Assembly: GCA_029207755.1 (NCBI GenBank)
Contig: JARCOQ010000002.1
Span: forward strand, 58,197,172 to 58,261,171
DNA length: 64,000 nt
DNA from: Chamaea fasciata
Lineage: Eukaryota > Chordata > Aves > Passeriformes > Sylviidae
Direction: 5' to 3'
Both the position numbers and the translations under genes were made by a program. Positions within the stretch are counted from its first letter, which is position 1, and every line of letters begins with the position of its first letter. The notes under the pieces are model-generated. The model did no database searches. It had not been told where the DNA came from and saw only the letters and a program-made list of their open reading frames with translations. Shown in pieces: positions 23,041 to 35,800 of this stretch.

Positions 23041-23935
23041 AAGAGACAAGGCTATTGCTGCCTCAAACTGCTTCCACACAAGACCATCTTGTACAGTTCT
23101 TGGAGCCTAGCCTGGTGGCTCCATGCCCTGGTGCAATGCAAATAGACCTGTTAGACCTGATGCTGCTTGTAAGAGATGTTTCTGAGTTGAGAGAACATTG
23201 TTATGTTCATGGGAAGTCACAAATTTGAATTTAAATTATATGGTTTGTTTCTTAGTATTTTATTCATTCAGTAGCTGAGCTATATTATAAAGGGAGAGAG
23301 AGGTAAAGGGATTTTAAAAAACAAAAAGGAAATAAGAAAGAAAGCAAAAGTGATGGGAATGTGAAGGGAGGAAAAGCTCTTATATTCCAAATCAGGTCCT
23401 GCTGTAATCAGCTGTATTTTTAGAACAGAATCCTGTGTGCTTCCAGAAATATCTCATCAAGGGTAAACAGTAGAAGGGAAGAACTCAGGGTAAGAAGTAA
23501 GGTGTAAGTACCAGAAAATTAAAATCTGCTGAAACCATTCGGTTTTCACACAGAAAGAAGATAACAGTATATTTGTAAATAAGATTTTTATCAACACTGT
23601 AAATGGTTATTCAAAAGAATTTTCAGAAGTCTGTGAGACATTATAGTGGTACAGGAATTTGTTTATTCTGTATATGTTGTACAGAGTTCATAGAATTCAT
23701 GATCAAAATATACAAGCATCTAAACCTCATATATATAAAACCCCCACTCTAATTTTTTTGTACTTTTGGGATCTGTCATAACTTGTTAAAAACTGTGAAA
23801 GTATTTTAAATATGGTAGTGGTGTGCCTTCTCTAGAAATCATAACATGGATCAATCTCCTCTACCTTTCAGCTAAAACCTAAAACAGAACTAAGAGTCTT
23901 GCAGTAGAAGAATGAACACAATTAAGGGGCTGAAA
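23041..23935. other. unique non-coding DNA after the array
   Basis: The first 170 bases (23041-23210) are less AT-rich, then the sequence returns to AT-rich. No repeat family, RNA gene or exon-like structure was recognised. Confidence 0.5.
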
Positions 23936-24036
23936 ACATAGAATCATAGAAACACAGACTTGTAGAATCAATTGTGTTGGGAAAGATCTCCAAGATCATC
24001 AAGGCAAACCAATACAACCATCACTAAACTTATTCT
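23936..24036 (-). mobile_element. CR1 3' end fragment, about 100 bp
   Basis: The plus strand reads ACATAGAATCATAGAAACAC, then 'ttgggaaagatctccaagat' and 'catcaaggcaaacc', the complement of the CR1 3' terminus including the GAATCATAGAA-type tail repeats. Minus orientation, strongly 5'-truncated. Confidence 0.85.
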
Positions 24037-26466
24037 GTCACAGTTTAAAGTCACATTACCAGAATACAGGAAATTTTTTCAAGCAAATCATGGTTTTGCA
24101 AGAAATGGACATAAATGAATATTGTATGCATGCAAAATAGATTGATATGTTAAATTACACCAAAAGGTTTTCAGGTCCAAGATTTTTCTTAGATATTAAA
24201 GTAGTACTAAGATTACCATTAAGCAGAGAGAAAACCCCTAAGAATTGATCCTGGTCTCTGCTGTCAAGTATGTAAGTCCTCACTGTACTTTTAGAGCTTG
24301 TTTCTGCTATTTTAAAAGCCTTTATGAACCTAATAATCTTTGATAGGAAATTATTAGAAGCTGAGCAGTACTGATCAAGAACTTCTATAGTCTTTATAAA
24401 AAAAATTATTTTAATGTATTTGTCATATGCATGATTTCCTAAGGTTTGTTCTCTCTTGCTATACCCATTCCTTCTTAATAAAGAGAAGACGACTGAGCTA
24501 TCATACTTACACAATCCATTCAAACTGGAATTACTAGTAAACTCTTTGGTCAAATGCAATCCTCCAATTGCTCAGAACATCAGAAGGAAATTATGCTATA
24601 TATTGTTTACAGAAATCAAATGCAAGAAGTAGCACGAAGTTTGCAAAAACACTCTGAAAAATAGTTTATCACTACTGAAGTGGCTATTTTTTGTCAACTT
24701 TTACAGTAATAAGGAATCTTAAAAAAAAAGATTTTCCAAAGAAAAATTCGAGTTTTCACACCAAGATTTTAAGATTTCAGTGTTGGTGTTTTATTTTTTC
24801 TTTTATGAAATTTCAGAATATCTAATTCTCCTTTTCATATTCCAAGTTAGATACCGATCTAACTGTAAGGAATTTTTCTAGAAAAGACAAATTTTGGACA
24901 TAAAGTTCATCTCGCAGGACTTCAGACCAAGTGAAACAATAAAGAACTCAAAACACTCAAGTTCCAGAGTCTCATGGGGAAATATCAAGAAACATTAATA
25001 ACTATTGGCAGAGTTATTTGCTCTTTACCATAGTAAAATCTTTTAAGTAGTGGCCCTTCCTAAGTATGTATTTGTACAATGTTTACACAATAGATCCCTT
25101 TCATTATTGGTGTTTGAATAAATTTTTGTAATACAATAAACAAACAAATAATAACAAATGAGGAATGTGCAGGGAACAAAACAAATATAAAGTCCTGTGA
25201 AGTTATTTTTACTCCTGTGATAATCTAAAATTGCTTTTTAACCAATGCCATAATATTCAGGAAATGTGCAAAGATCACTTAAAAGCTGATGGGATTCTCA
25301 AGGGTAAATTGTACGCAAGCATTCTGTTTGCTGTGGGAGAATCTATCAAAGACTATGCAAGCATATTTAAACTTGCAAGGTGAAAAATGAAAGTATTCTG
25401 TGCAAATGAGCTTTCAGCCCTTAAATTCAGTTTTAACGGTTGGATGTAATTGAACTCTATTTTCTATATTTTAGTTGCACTGCTGATGATCCTCAATGGC
25501 CACTTCTGGCATAGATTAGGTTTCCTGTAAAAGATGAGCATCTGAAATTAAGTCAGCAAAATCAAATGCTGTAATTTAGTTTTATCTCATTATAAAGATA
25601 TAACAAGGATTATATTGCAGGCTATTATTGCTTTATGTCATGTTATAGAACATTATGGTCCATCGGTGTATGGGTAATCTCCATCAGGAAAGCACATAGT
25701 AATGGTAATGTACAGCTGGGCAAATGACTAGCTCTGGGAATTTCTTGAAGGCCAAAACTGTATGAAGAAATTTTTTGACAGCTGGAAAAGTACAACAGAA
25801 ATGTTCAAGTATTTATAAAAGCAAACAATTTTCCTAATTTTCCTTGTTTTTTTTAAAGGGGAACAGAAGAGAGTTTTTACTGACTCAAACCTTGGATTTG
25901 TTTTTATGCTATAAAAATTATTTTATGGAGGCTTGGAATGCAAAAACTGATGAAATGTTTTATCTGATTTCTCAGCTGGATCCTTCCCTTACACTTTTTG
26001 AAATGTCTTCTTACCACCACCTTGCCATACCAAGATAGTATTAAATCACTAAAGGAAACTGCATGTACTGGGCAAAAAGAAATATCGAAGAGAAAGGAAA
26101 AGGGAAATTTTAGGTAAAATGAATAAAAATAAAGATGAGTTTGAGAGATATGCATAACTGAGAAACTGAATCTTGCAAAGCAAATGCAGCCAAAGGGTGA
26201 TTTCTGACAAGGAAATATTTGACATATAATATATGGCATGTAATAAATTGTGTTTGTATATAGGAATACAAAGTTAGATATAACTTTGATGAGAGTTGTC
26301 CCTGTAAGAAATCAAATAGTGCATCTTTCAGATGAAAAAATATGAACACTTCCATTGTCACTAACCCTGTGAGTAACTACACAGCTTGACATTCAAGTTT
26401 TAGGTTTATAGCGATTAAACCCTCACTTGATGAGGACAGCTTAACCTCAACATTTTATACAGTTAG
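24037..26466. other. AT-rich non-coding DNA, no gene seen
   Basis: This section contains the longest open frame of the window not explained by a repeat, 134 codons on the minus strand (24155-24559). It has no recognised domain and no clear splice context, and a frame of that length is expected about once by chance in 64 kb of this composition. Other frames (25844-26038, 25904-26239, 26110-26361) overlap each other on opposite strands and look spurious. Confidence 0.5.
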
Positions 26467-26531
26467 TGTTTTTGTTTTTGTTTTTGTTTTGTTTTTGTTT
26501 TTGTTTTGGGTTTTGTTTTTGTTTTTGTTTC
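26467..26531 (+). repeat. (GTTTTT)n simple repeat
   Basis: About 65 bases of GTTTTT/GTTTT units with one GGG interruption near 26508. It is the mirror composition of the AAAAAC repeat at 2345. Confidence 0.9.
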
Positions 26532-29500
26532 TTTTCTCTTTATTGGAGATATTAAAAATTAATATAAAGAAAACAAATTGGATATATTAATAAAGGTCTT
26601 CAGATATCTCAGCAGTGTGACTAGGAACTAGGAATAACAATTGCTGTAGACACCAGCTCCAGGGACTGAGAGTCAGCATTTTATATAGCTGAGCTTGTAT
26701 GGGATCTATTGCTTTAACCTTTCCCGTGTTAATGCCTTTAAATACATAAAAGTTTGAAGAATTGTTGGACAAGATTTAACACAGAAAAGGCAGAGGTTAA
26801 AGAAATGCCCAGGCATATGTCAAATGGCATTATTTGGGCATGCATATTTTACCCTCTTATCTAGTATACTGGTCTTAATTTACTAACTAAAATTAGATAA
26901 TTTGTGCTCCCTACAATGCCTAAGTCTTATTTATGTTGCTGGCAGCCCCATGAGACATACTTGAGGAGTGACAGTCAAAAGCCAGATGGGGTGCCACAGA
27001 CTTAGGTAGCTGAGCCAAGCCTATATGTTGCAAGAAGAAATGTACAACTAGCTACAGCCTGGAAAAGAATTTAATCCTTACTATTCTTCCTGTTTATTAC
27101 AGCTATTAGGAGATTACTGAAGATAAACCCTAAGAAACCTGCTAGTACTTAGAGAATTATCAAGAACTCTGTTACTTTAGAAAATGTTCATGAACTCTGA
27201 TTTTTCTACTGATATAACTGAAACAGAGATTACACTAAAAGCAAAATTATGTAAGAATTTTATTAAATTATATCATAAAAGATGTAGAAGAGAAGGCTCA
27301 GGAAGTCATTTGGAGCAAATAATTTCAAAAGATAACGTAAAATGGCCCTAGACCAAAGGGGTTCCTAATAGGCCAATACCAACATAGGTAATACCAAGAA
27401 GCTTGAGGTGCATAGAAAGATTAAAATTAGGTAGATTTCTGCTACAGAAAGGAGAGCAAGTGAGAAAAAGATAAAGCAAACCGCATGAGTGGAGCTGTTC
27501 AGGAATCCTCCCACCAGGCTGATCTGCCCCTGATCAAAACAGTCCGAACCAGAAAAATAAACCTCTGTCTTTATGATACAAGTTTTGCCTGATTTGCATT
27601 GAGAATGGGCTTCCTGAAGGAGGCAGGTGATAGAGGAAAACTCCTATAACAGATTTTCCTATTAATTTAGTTTTTTTCATCCTTGGAAAAGAGGATAAAG
27701 AATAAAATGACTGGATTTGTAATGATTGTAAGTTGAAACGTAATAGCTCTCAGGTTGCTAAAAGAAAAAACTGAATCCAACCAGTATAGCCAAAAAATAA
27801 ATGGTTAGCATAGCTGAAGATTTTTTTTTTTCTAAAGATAATATTTTTGTGTGAGGAAAATTAAAATGCTCTACTTGAGAGGTTTCATTCAATGAGATGA
27901 ACAAGTTCACAGGTGCAAATATCTCTGTAATATGAAAACAGCCAGAAGCTCACTTGGGGAACTAGGGAGCCAGAAGCTTGGCTACCTATTACTGCCTCCA
28001 GCAAAATTAGTGTCATAGAAGAATAAAAAACTTAATAAAAAAAAAAATTACACTTTCCAATTTATTTATAGCAAACTCAAAGACAAAATTTAATTAAAAT
28101 TTCATTGAAAACATCTAAGAAAACACTTTTGTTTGTTTGTTTTCCTTACATATAAGAAGACACTTTCTTGATCCTGGCTGTGAGAATATTCTTGAAAATA
28201 AAATTTAAAGAAACAAAACACATTACCAAAAATACTGAATGTTGGGTGTGGGGTTGCGGTTTTGTTTTGGTATTTTATTTTGTTTTGTTTTGAGGGGGCA
28301 TTATTTTTTCCTTCCTGATATGAATAAGTCTATATACATTTGAAAGACTGAGTTTTCATTTTGTAAGAAATACTTTTTCAGGATAAAGAGTTTTACTCAG
28401 ATATTTTTGTGTACTTCTGGTGTGAAGCCTAGTTGTATTTCACAAAACTACAGAAGAAATTATCTCTGTTGCCTCCTCAGATTAAAAAAAAAAAAAAAAA
28501 AAAAATCCGATTTTTTGTCATTTTTTGCCTAGTTACAACTGATGTAGCCTAAATTGGATTTGGTAGTAGTAAGACAAAAAGACTGAAAAATAATGACAAT
28601 GCAAGTTACTTCTGACTTCAGGTCTGCAGCAGAAAAGTAACAGCTTTTCATACAGTAACAGCATGTGCATCAAAACAGGCTGACTCATCATCTCCAAAGT
28701 GACTAGCTGCAAAGAGTGACAGAGTAAACAGTTTCATTTAAAATATGATTTTATGCTTCCTAAGATGCTATTTAGATTTTATTATATGTTAAGAATTATG
28801 CTTTGTACGCCTTGATCAATATGCACCAATTATCATATTTTAGAAAGCCAGCAATAAATTTCCTCATGATTGAAAGCTGTAAAATAGTACTGTTTTCTTA
28901 ATATCACAGATAACCTGTTTTATGATACTTTATTAATTTAAGGACTTATGTTAGTCTTTTATTTAAAACCAAAAGAAAAAAAAAGTTTGCTTAACTAAAA
29001 GTTCATTTGGTCTTTAATCAAAATGCATTTTGGTGTTAATAAAGAAAATTATATTACTCATTGTATGAAAATGTATATGTACCCATAACAAAAATATATA
29101 ATAATTACTAAAACATTCCAGCAATATATGTATTTTGCTATTTTAAATATTAAAATAACTTTTAAAGACCTACAAAACTAGTAGTAGTTAAAAAAATCTT
29201 TTTCTTGCTATTTAGAAACCTTTCATGAACAAAGGCAGCCAAATTATGTAGCTTTCTTGGGGTAAATAATTGGCAGTGCTGTGTGTAGTCTAGAAGCAAG
29301 ATAATAATTAATATGCCTAAACATCATAAAATCAAGATCATGAGATCTTCTTGCTTGAACTAAAGGCATAGGCTCATTAATTTGCAAGATTTGTAGTCTG
29401 ACTAAATTTGCAGCCCAGATGGTTGGTGGGCATGGGAACTCATTCCCTAAGGATGAGGGTCTCCAAAGAAAACTTAGTCTCTGTGCAGAATTTAAATGCC

Positions 29501-29708
29501 ACAATGTGCAGATATAGTAGTAACTGAAAAGTATGGTTCAATGTACATTTCAATAATATTGGTGTTGAATCATATGTTAGGTCCTTTGATATAATGTACA
29601 GTCTAACGCTTCATTCCTTCTTTTTTCCTCCTTCTCCTACCCCTAACTGTGAGACAAGACTTAAAACACAGATAATAAATGTGCAGGACTTTGTTCTTCT
29701 GGTTCCTG
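26532..29708. other. AT-rich non-coding DNA; weak LTR-like tail at about 27480-27651
   Basis: No gene is recognised. The part 27480-27651 is GC-richer and contains AATAAA followed by a C/T-rich stretch ending in CTCCTATAACA, which resembles the R-U5 end of an LTR; no matching 5' end or target duplication was found, so it is only a suspicion. A-runs lie at 28038-28047 and 28484-28505. The 86-codon minus-strand frame 29244-29504 has no recognised domain. Confidence 0.4.
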
Positions 29709-29842
29709 TCAGCTCATTTCTCCAGGCTGTTGTGGACCCTCTGGATGGCAGCGTGACTCTGTGGTGTACCAGCCACCCCTCCCTCCTACTGCCATCATCA
29801 GCAAACTTGCTGGAGGGTACAACCTACACCTTCCTCCAGGTC
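29709..29842 (-). mobile_element. CR1 internal fragment, about 135 bp
   Basis: The plus strand reads 'ccaggctgttgtggaccct', 'ctggatggcagcgtgact', 'ggtgtaccagccac', 'catcatcagcaaacttgctg' and ends near 'cttcctccaggtct'. This order is the complement of a segment seen in some CR1 subfamilies. Minus orientation. Both ends are lost and no tail is present. Confidence 0.75.
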
Positions 29843-32800
29843 TCAGGACAGTGTATTTAATAAAATTCTTAAACTTTTGAACAAAGTTTTTTTTTTTATT
29901 ATTATTTTCTGAAAAATATTTTCTTTTTAGATATTTGGGTTAAGATAAACAAATGTTCTTAAGAAAGAAAAAAAAGAAGAAAAAAAGAAATTTAAGTCAG
30001 GGAGAGTTTTGTTTATTTTATAATGTTACAAAGTCACTATTATGCCAAAAGAAACAGATCCTGTTGTTCTTGCAATGTAGAAATCAGTATGAAATAATTA
30101 ATGGGCTTCCATGATGACATGATGTATTCATTGTTCAGGTTCAGGATAGTGGATAACCCACCCCCAAAACAAAGATCCAAGAGTAATTTTCTTCATAACT
30201 CAACTTATTTCTACATATGCTTAGAGATCACAATTTTGAAAACATCTGTAAAAAAACAAATAAAAATAGGATCTGATAATTTAAGATGCCTCTTTACTGT
30301 ATTTTAGGGTATTTATCATTACTATGGGAAATGAAGAGCTGGGAAGCACAGATGACAGTCAGAAGAAAGAAATGATGGGAAGTGAGACCTATCAAAAAAA
30401 TTAAAGGGGGGAGGAAAATGGTCCTTGCATTTAGAGAAAAGCAGGTTTGAAAAAGGGGATGAAATAGGTGAGAAGAAAGAGAAAGAGTTACAGAAAGAGA
30501 TGACATATTATCAGCAAAAGAGATAAATAGGTATGTGATGGTTAGTTTCTGATCCCATGAGAAGATGGAAAAGGGAACTTCAAAGACCTTCGCTCCCTGC
30601 AAGAGCAACTAATGGGATTCTGGAAAGTTGTTCTCCAGGATCAAAACTAGATCTTTGATTTGATTTGATGTGACTTTTCTGAGAGACCAAAATGACTGTA
30701 ATATTCCTCATTTGCTTATTTGTGAGTAAAACTGCATATATGAACACTTTTGATTATCTTAGTAAGGCAGGCTGGTCAAAAAATAACACTGGTATCTTCA
30801 TTATGGTCATTCATCCTGTGCAAAGGTGAACTGAAACCAATTTATCTAAAAATTCCACCTTCTAACCTTTTTCAAACTGAATATTAAACAGTAGGACAAA
30901 TTTAGCACTCATCTACTCTTCATATATAGCTCTAATAATCTTGCCATCTTCAATGAGATATGCAGATTGCAAACCAGGTATGATTCTGGCTTAATGGAGA
31001 AAGTCCTGTAATACTTCTGAGTAAGTTCCAATCCATCATGTGAGAATGCTCTTTGCAAGTTGCTGCTGCAGTAACTGTTTATAACAAGAATGGAATGAGG
31101 AGTGCAAGATTTATGATCTGTAAGAGTTAAATTATTATATTTAAGTATTTTTTGCTGTATGTGCCCTGTTTTTCTAAAAAAAAAAATCCCGTAGAATCTC
31201 CTACCAAGGAGAGAATCTCTTCTTATCTTTCTAGATATTACAGGAATGTATAGGAATAATCACTCCTCTAGAAAGTCTGCAGTCACAATAGACCTGCATA
31301 CAAAATGAAACAAAACAAATCAAAGAAAAACCAACCAACCAACCAATCAACTGACCAAACTAACAAAAACAAGCAAAGAACTGTCATAAAAGCAAGGCTT
31401 TTTGTGTCTGATTTATTTTTATTATTTCTTAAAATATGTCTGCAAACTATTTCCTGACATTACTTTCAGTATGAATACTTCATAGATGTACAGAAAACAC
31501 CAGCTCTTAGATAATCCTAGAAGAAATCTTTCAAACTGCTGAAAATTTTACCCTATTATCATCATATCTTTCTGCTTTGAAGAACTATTTGAACTCCTTT
31601 CTTACCTTTGTGACATTCAGAAAATTCATGGATTATTTTCTATTGCATATTGTCATTTTACTCTTTTCTATTGAGGTTTACAGCTATTTAAAAAATCTCT
31701 AATAATATTTAATTAAGATGACAAATGTTAATTTAATTAGCAAAAAAACTTAAAGTTCGTGTATCAAAGAGGTATTACAAATACCACATTTTAGCATGGG
31801 CATTTACATTTAAATAAGATGGAAAAATTGAAATGTCTTGTATTTCTCTCAGGTTGGAATTTAGGTAGAATGAGATATTAGGACCTCAGATAGAAATTTG
31901 GTCTTCCTGTCAGGTGAAGGCATTAAAAAATTCTGAGCCTTCCTTCAGTAAATGTAAAGGTTCTTCAAGACCCCTAACAATGAGTATTATTGCATTTTTC
32001 TCCTCCTGAGGATCCTATTTCACTTTCACAGTCAATTGCAACCTATATTTAGTTAGAGAGTTTCTTATACACTGATTACATCTCCAGTATATCCAAAATT
32101 ACTACTCTAAGTATGATGAACCCTAATATGATTGCACTGAAACTCATTAAAAGTAGAGAAGTAGAGATGGCCACTTCTTTTTTCTTTTTTTTTTTTTTCT
32201 TTCATGACAAGCTCATGATTAAAATATTCATTCCTTAGTCTGAAAAGTGGATGCCCATAGAACATGATATCCACTGTGTCTCAGGACATAGAATATAATA
32301 TTTTCCTGCTAAAGAGATGTCTCTTTTTTGACAGGAATCCACTATCCACAAAAACAGAAGAGAAAAGGTACCAGGTTAGAGCCATGAGACAAATAAGAAA
32401 AAAAGGTTCTTCTGTTTTAATTCCTCTTCTAGAATCATACTGATTCCTAAACAGTGCTGGTCCTTTATGGGCTATGTGATATGTTTGGTAGAAAAAGTAT
32501 CTGGCAGATTTGAAGACTAGCAGAAACCATCTAACTTGTATAAGTGCTTGTTTTATGAGCCAAAAACTCAACTTGTCCTTTTTTTATGTTTTCTAGCTGC
32601 TTTCATGACACATATTTTTCAATTATTTAACATTATTTCTCTCTCATTTATTTGTTTGCAAGTTTTCTGTGCTCTAAATCCTTTAAAAGGTTTGTCTATT
32701 ATTAGTTTTCAATGGCACAGGATCACATGTGTGAACATACACACAGATTCCTCCTCATAAAAAGCCATGTGTACTAAGAACTCGAGAGGACTGTGTGTGT

Positions 32801-35800
32801 ATATCAACGTACAATGTTGGGGTAGCCACATTTTGACCAGGATCCTGCCCCACAGTGGGGAGCTCTCCTGTCACAGTCCAGTAGATAGAAGGTAGTTGTG
32901 GCCACATGTGTCCAGACACAATCAGTAGAGAGGCTAAGCACACATTCCTATGACTTTTTGGTGATGTTAACGCTGAGACAATGGCCTGATGATTCCTCAG
33001 TATTTTCTTAAGAGTGAAGAGTCACTCTGTCCTTCACAGATTTGGCTTCTTAATTCCTCTGGCAATTATTGATCCTCACAATGTGCAATGTGTTTCTAGT
33101 TAATTTGATTACCTTTTAGTCATATAACGATGTATACACACACACACATATATACATGTGCATGCACAGCATGAGCATAGACACAACCACTAGAAAAACC
33201 TCCGTAGTGTCTTTGGTGATGTGTCCAGGTCTGATCTTTCACCTCTGAAAAGATTCATCAGAAGCATAAGAAGATAAACAATAATGACCTACAGAAGGAA
33301 TAAATATTCAACCAAGTACTTCTATTTGATTCTTCTCATCTTGACCTGCATTATGTGGCACAGGAGGATTACCAGGAACAAGATTTCTGGAACAACTTAT
33401 CAAGGTGTATTACAGTACACTTTTTGATACATTTTAATATTTAGCATTATTTTATGCAAATTATCACACAAAATCTTTCTTAACAATTAATTGAAAGGTG
33501 ATTGTTCCAGTGTATTTTTTTTTTTTTAATCAAAAAATTAAAGAATGAGATGGAGGTGAAATACTATGTTTCCATTATGGTAGGTTTTCCATTTTTTCCA
33601 TCTTTCCATTTCTCTCACACAGGTAAATGTACAAAGATATTTGAGCAGTTTTTGCAGAAAATCTGTAAGATATAAATCCACCCAACTCCAAAGAAGTTCT
33701 GGGAAAAAACTAAACTAGAGCATCTAGAACAAAAATCAAATATTATGTTATAGTAAACTGTGAAATAAAAGGTAGCATTTGTCCCCAGCTGTCAGCTTTC
33801 TTTCTGCAAGGGGTGACTTCTCTCTGTTAAATTTATGGAAACTCTGGTTACTCATGATGCTGTGGCACAACAAAACATGCTTAGTTGCAGAAGTTTATTA
33901 GAGCATGTTCAATGACTTCCTGTGATTATATCTGAAGGTACAGATCACGCCCAAAGCATTACTGAAAATATCTGAAGGCATAAGTCATCTTGCAGGTTTT
34001 GAAGGTCATCTTGCATGATCCATGATCCCTAAAGGTATTTATTTTTTTAGGTAATTTTTACTGCTTAACTGTGTACCTTTTTTCTGGCTTGCTTTTTTTC
34101 CCCCCCTCCTTTCTTAAACATGGATGTCTCCATGTAAAACCAGATAATGATTAAGTCAGAGTGCATACACTGTTAAGACTAGTTTAAAGATCAAGCTTCC
34201 TTAATTTCACTGAAGGGAACACCTAATTTTACATCTGAAAATCTGAATCAATTAGATGAATGTTTAGGTTATTTAGCTGTCTGAAAGTGATGTGACTTAT
34301 TTTTTTTTCCTTTTGTTTGAACTCTACTGTACAGTCATTAAAGATTGCAAAGCATGACCATGTTTTATCGTAGCTTCTGAAAGACTTTCTTTTCTGATAT
34401 GTGGACTAGAATAAAAAGGTGTTAAATTCTTCTTAATGGGGACAAAATCTTAGTAGGCACCAATCTAGGCAGTTTATTAGGATAAAATAAGTCGTATTTC
34501 GTGACAATCTAAAAATATTTTATGAAGCATTAGGAATTTCTGAGATTTACCAAAGGTTCATACTGAGATAAAATTCCAGTAAGAAATTATTTTATATTAA
34601 CTGCAATGTTATTTAAGTATTCAATGACACACATGTACAAGCTGGGGGCAGATTATGGGCTTGGTCACAAGTGATACTACTTAGGTTGAGAGACTGAAGA
34701 TCATAAATATTTTTGCTCACTTATTTCGAAGGCTGGGTAGTAGAGATTGCTGCTGTGGCTCAATATGATTTTACCTTTACTGAAAAATGCAACACTCTAG
34801 AAAAACTAATTATAAATTACAATTCTGTTGTACTGATTGTAGTAACAGAATACATATCCATGTGTAATACAATTCAGGTACTAGGGATCATTGTGGAAAA
34901 AATTCTCATGAGACTGACAGATGAAGTATTTTAAACTTTCAAGCAGAACTTTACTAAATTCATTCATTCACATCACCCTTCATGCCAATAATTAATTCTT
35001 AGATGTAATTAATAACTATTAATATGAAGATGAGATTATTAGTATGTAATATCTCAAATTACCTGTGAGTACAAAATGCTGAATAGTTGCTACTGATGGT
35101 CCTGGGTGGTCCTGGGTCATCAATATCAGATTGGTTAGATTTGAGAACTCATTGGTGAGAGAAACCAGAACCCAAGTGGACTTGCCTTCTTTCTTTTCCT
35201 TCCTCATGTCTGTTGTTTTTTATGTTATTCCTCCTCCCAGTGCTGAAAAAAACAATCCTCCAAAAAAGAAAAAGAAAAAAAAAAAACCAAACAAACAAAA
35301 AAAACAAAAAAAAAAAACAAAAAAACAAAAAAAAAAAAAAACCAAAAAAAACCACACCAAAAAACAAAAAACCAACTATAACCCAAAAACAGAGGGTGAA
35401 CCTGGTCCTCATACAGCCTGCTCTGTGATTTAGTCAGTCAATATCCTAAGGTATTTGGAAGTATGCACTGCCCATTCTCACACCACTATTCTCATCTTGA
35501 CTTTTGGCAATCCTTTAACACTTGTAAAGGAATGTTTTAATTCATTAACCCCTTTGATTTGTTCACACATCCTTCTGCCCTCTTTAGCAGTCAAACTGCT
35601 CTCATGCTACTGCAGAATGCTTGTATGTTATATATGACGTTGCCATCACAGGGGTTACAAAACATGTATCTCCTGTTGTTAGTTATACTCATCTAGTACA
35701 CATACATATGTTCAAGCTAAATTACTTATACCCAAATTAACACACTTCAAATGTGTAAGTGCCATAGTATCTGGTTGGGTTACATGATATTTTTTGATCT

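Noticed and set aside
22325..23228. Long open frames (230-288 codons) encoding Ser/Leu/Pro or Gly/Arg/Glu repeats on both strands
   Set aside because: They are translations of the TCCC/TTCC tetranucleotide array, open in several registers on both strands. No start context, splice signal or domain supports a protein.
35131..35433. Lysine-rich frames up to 100 codons
   Set aside because: Products of an A-rich low-complexity tract.
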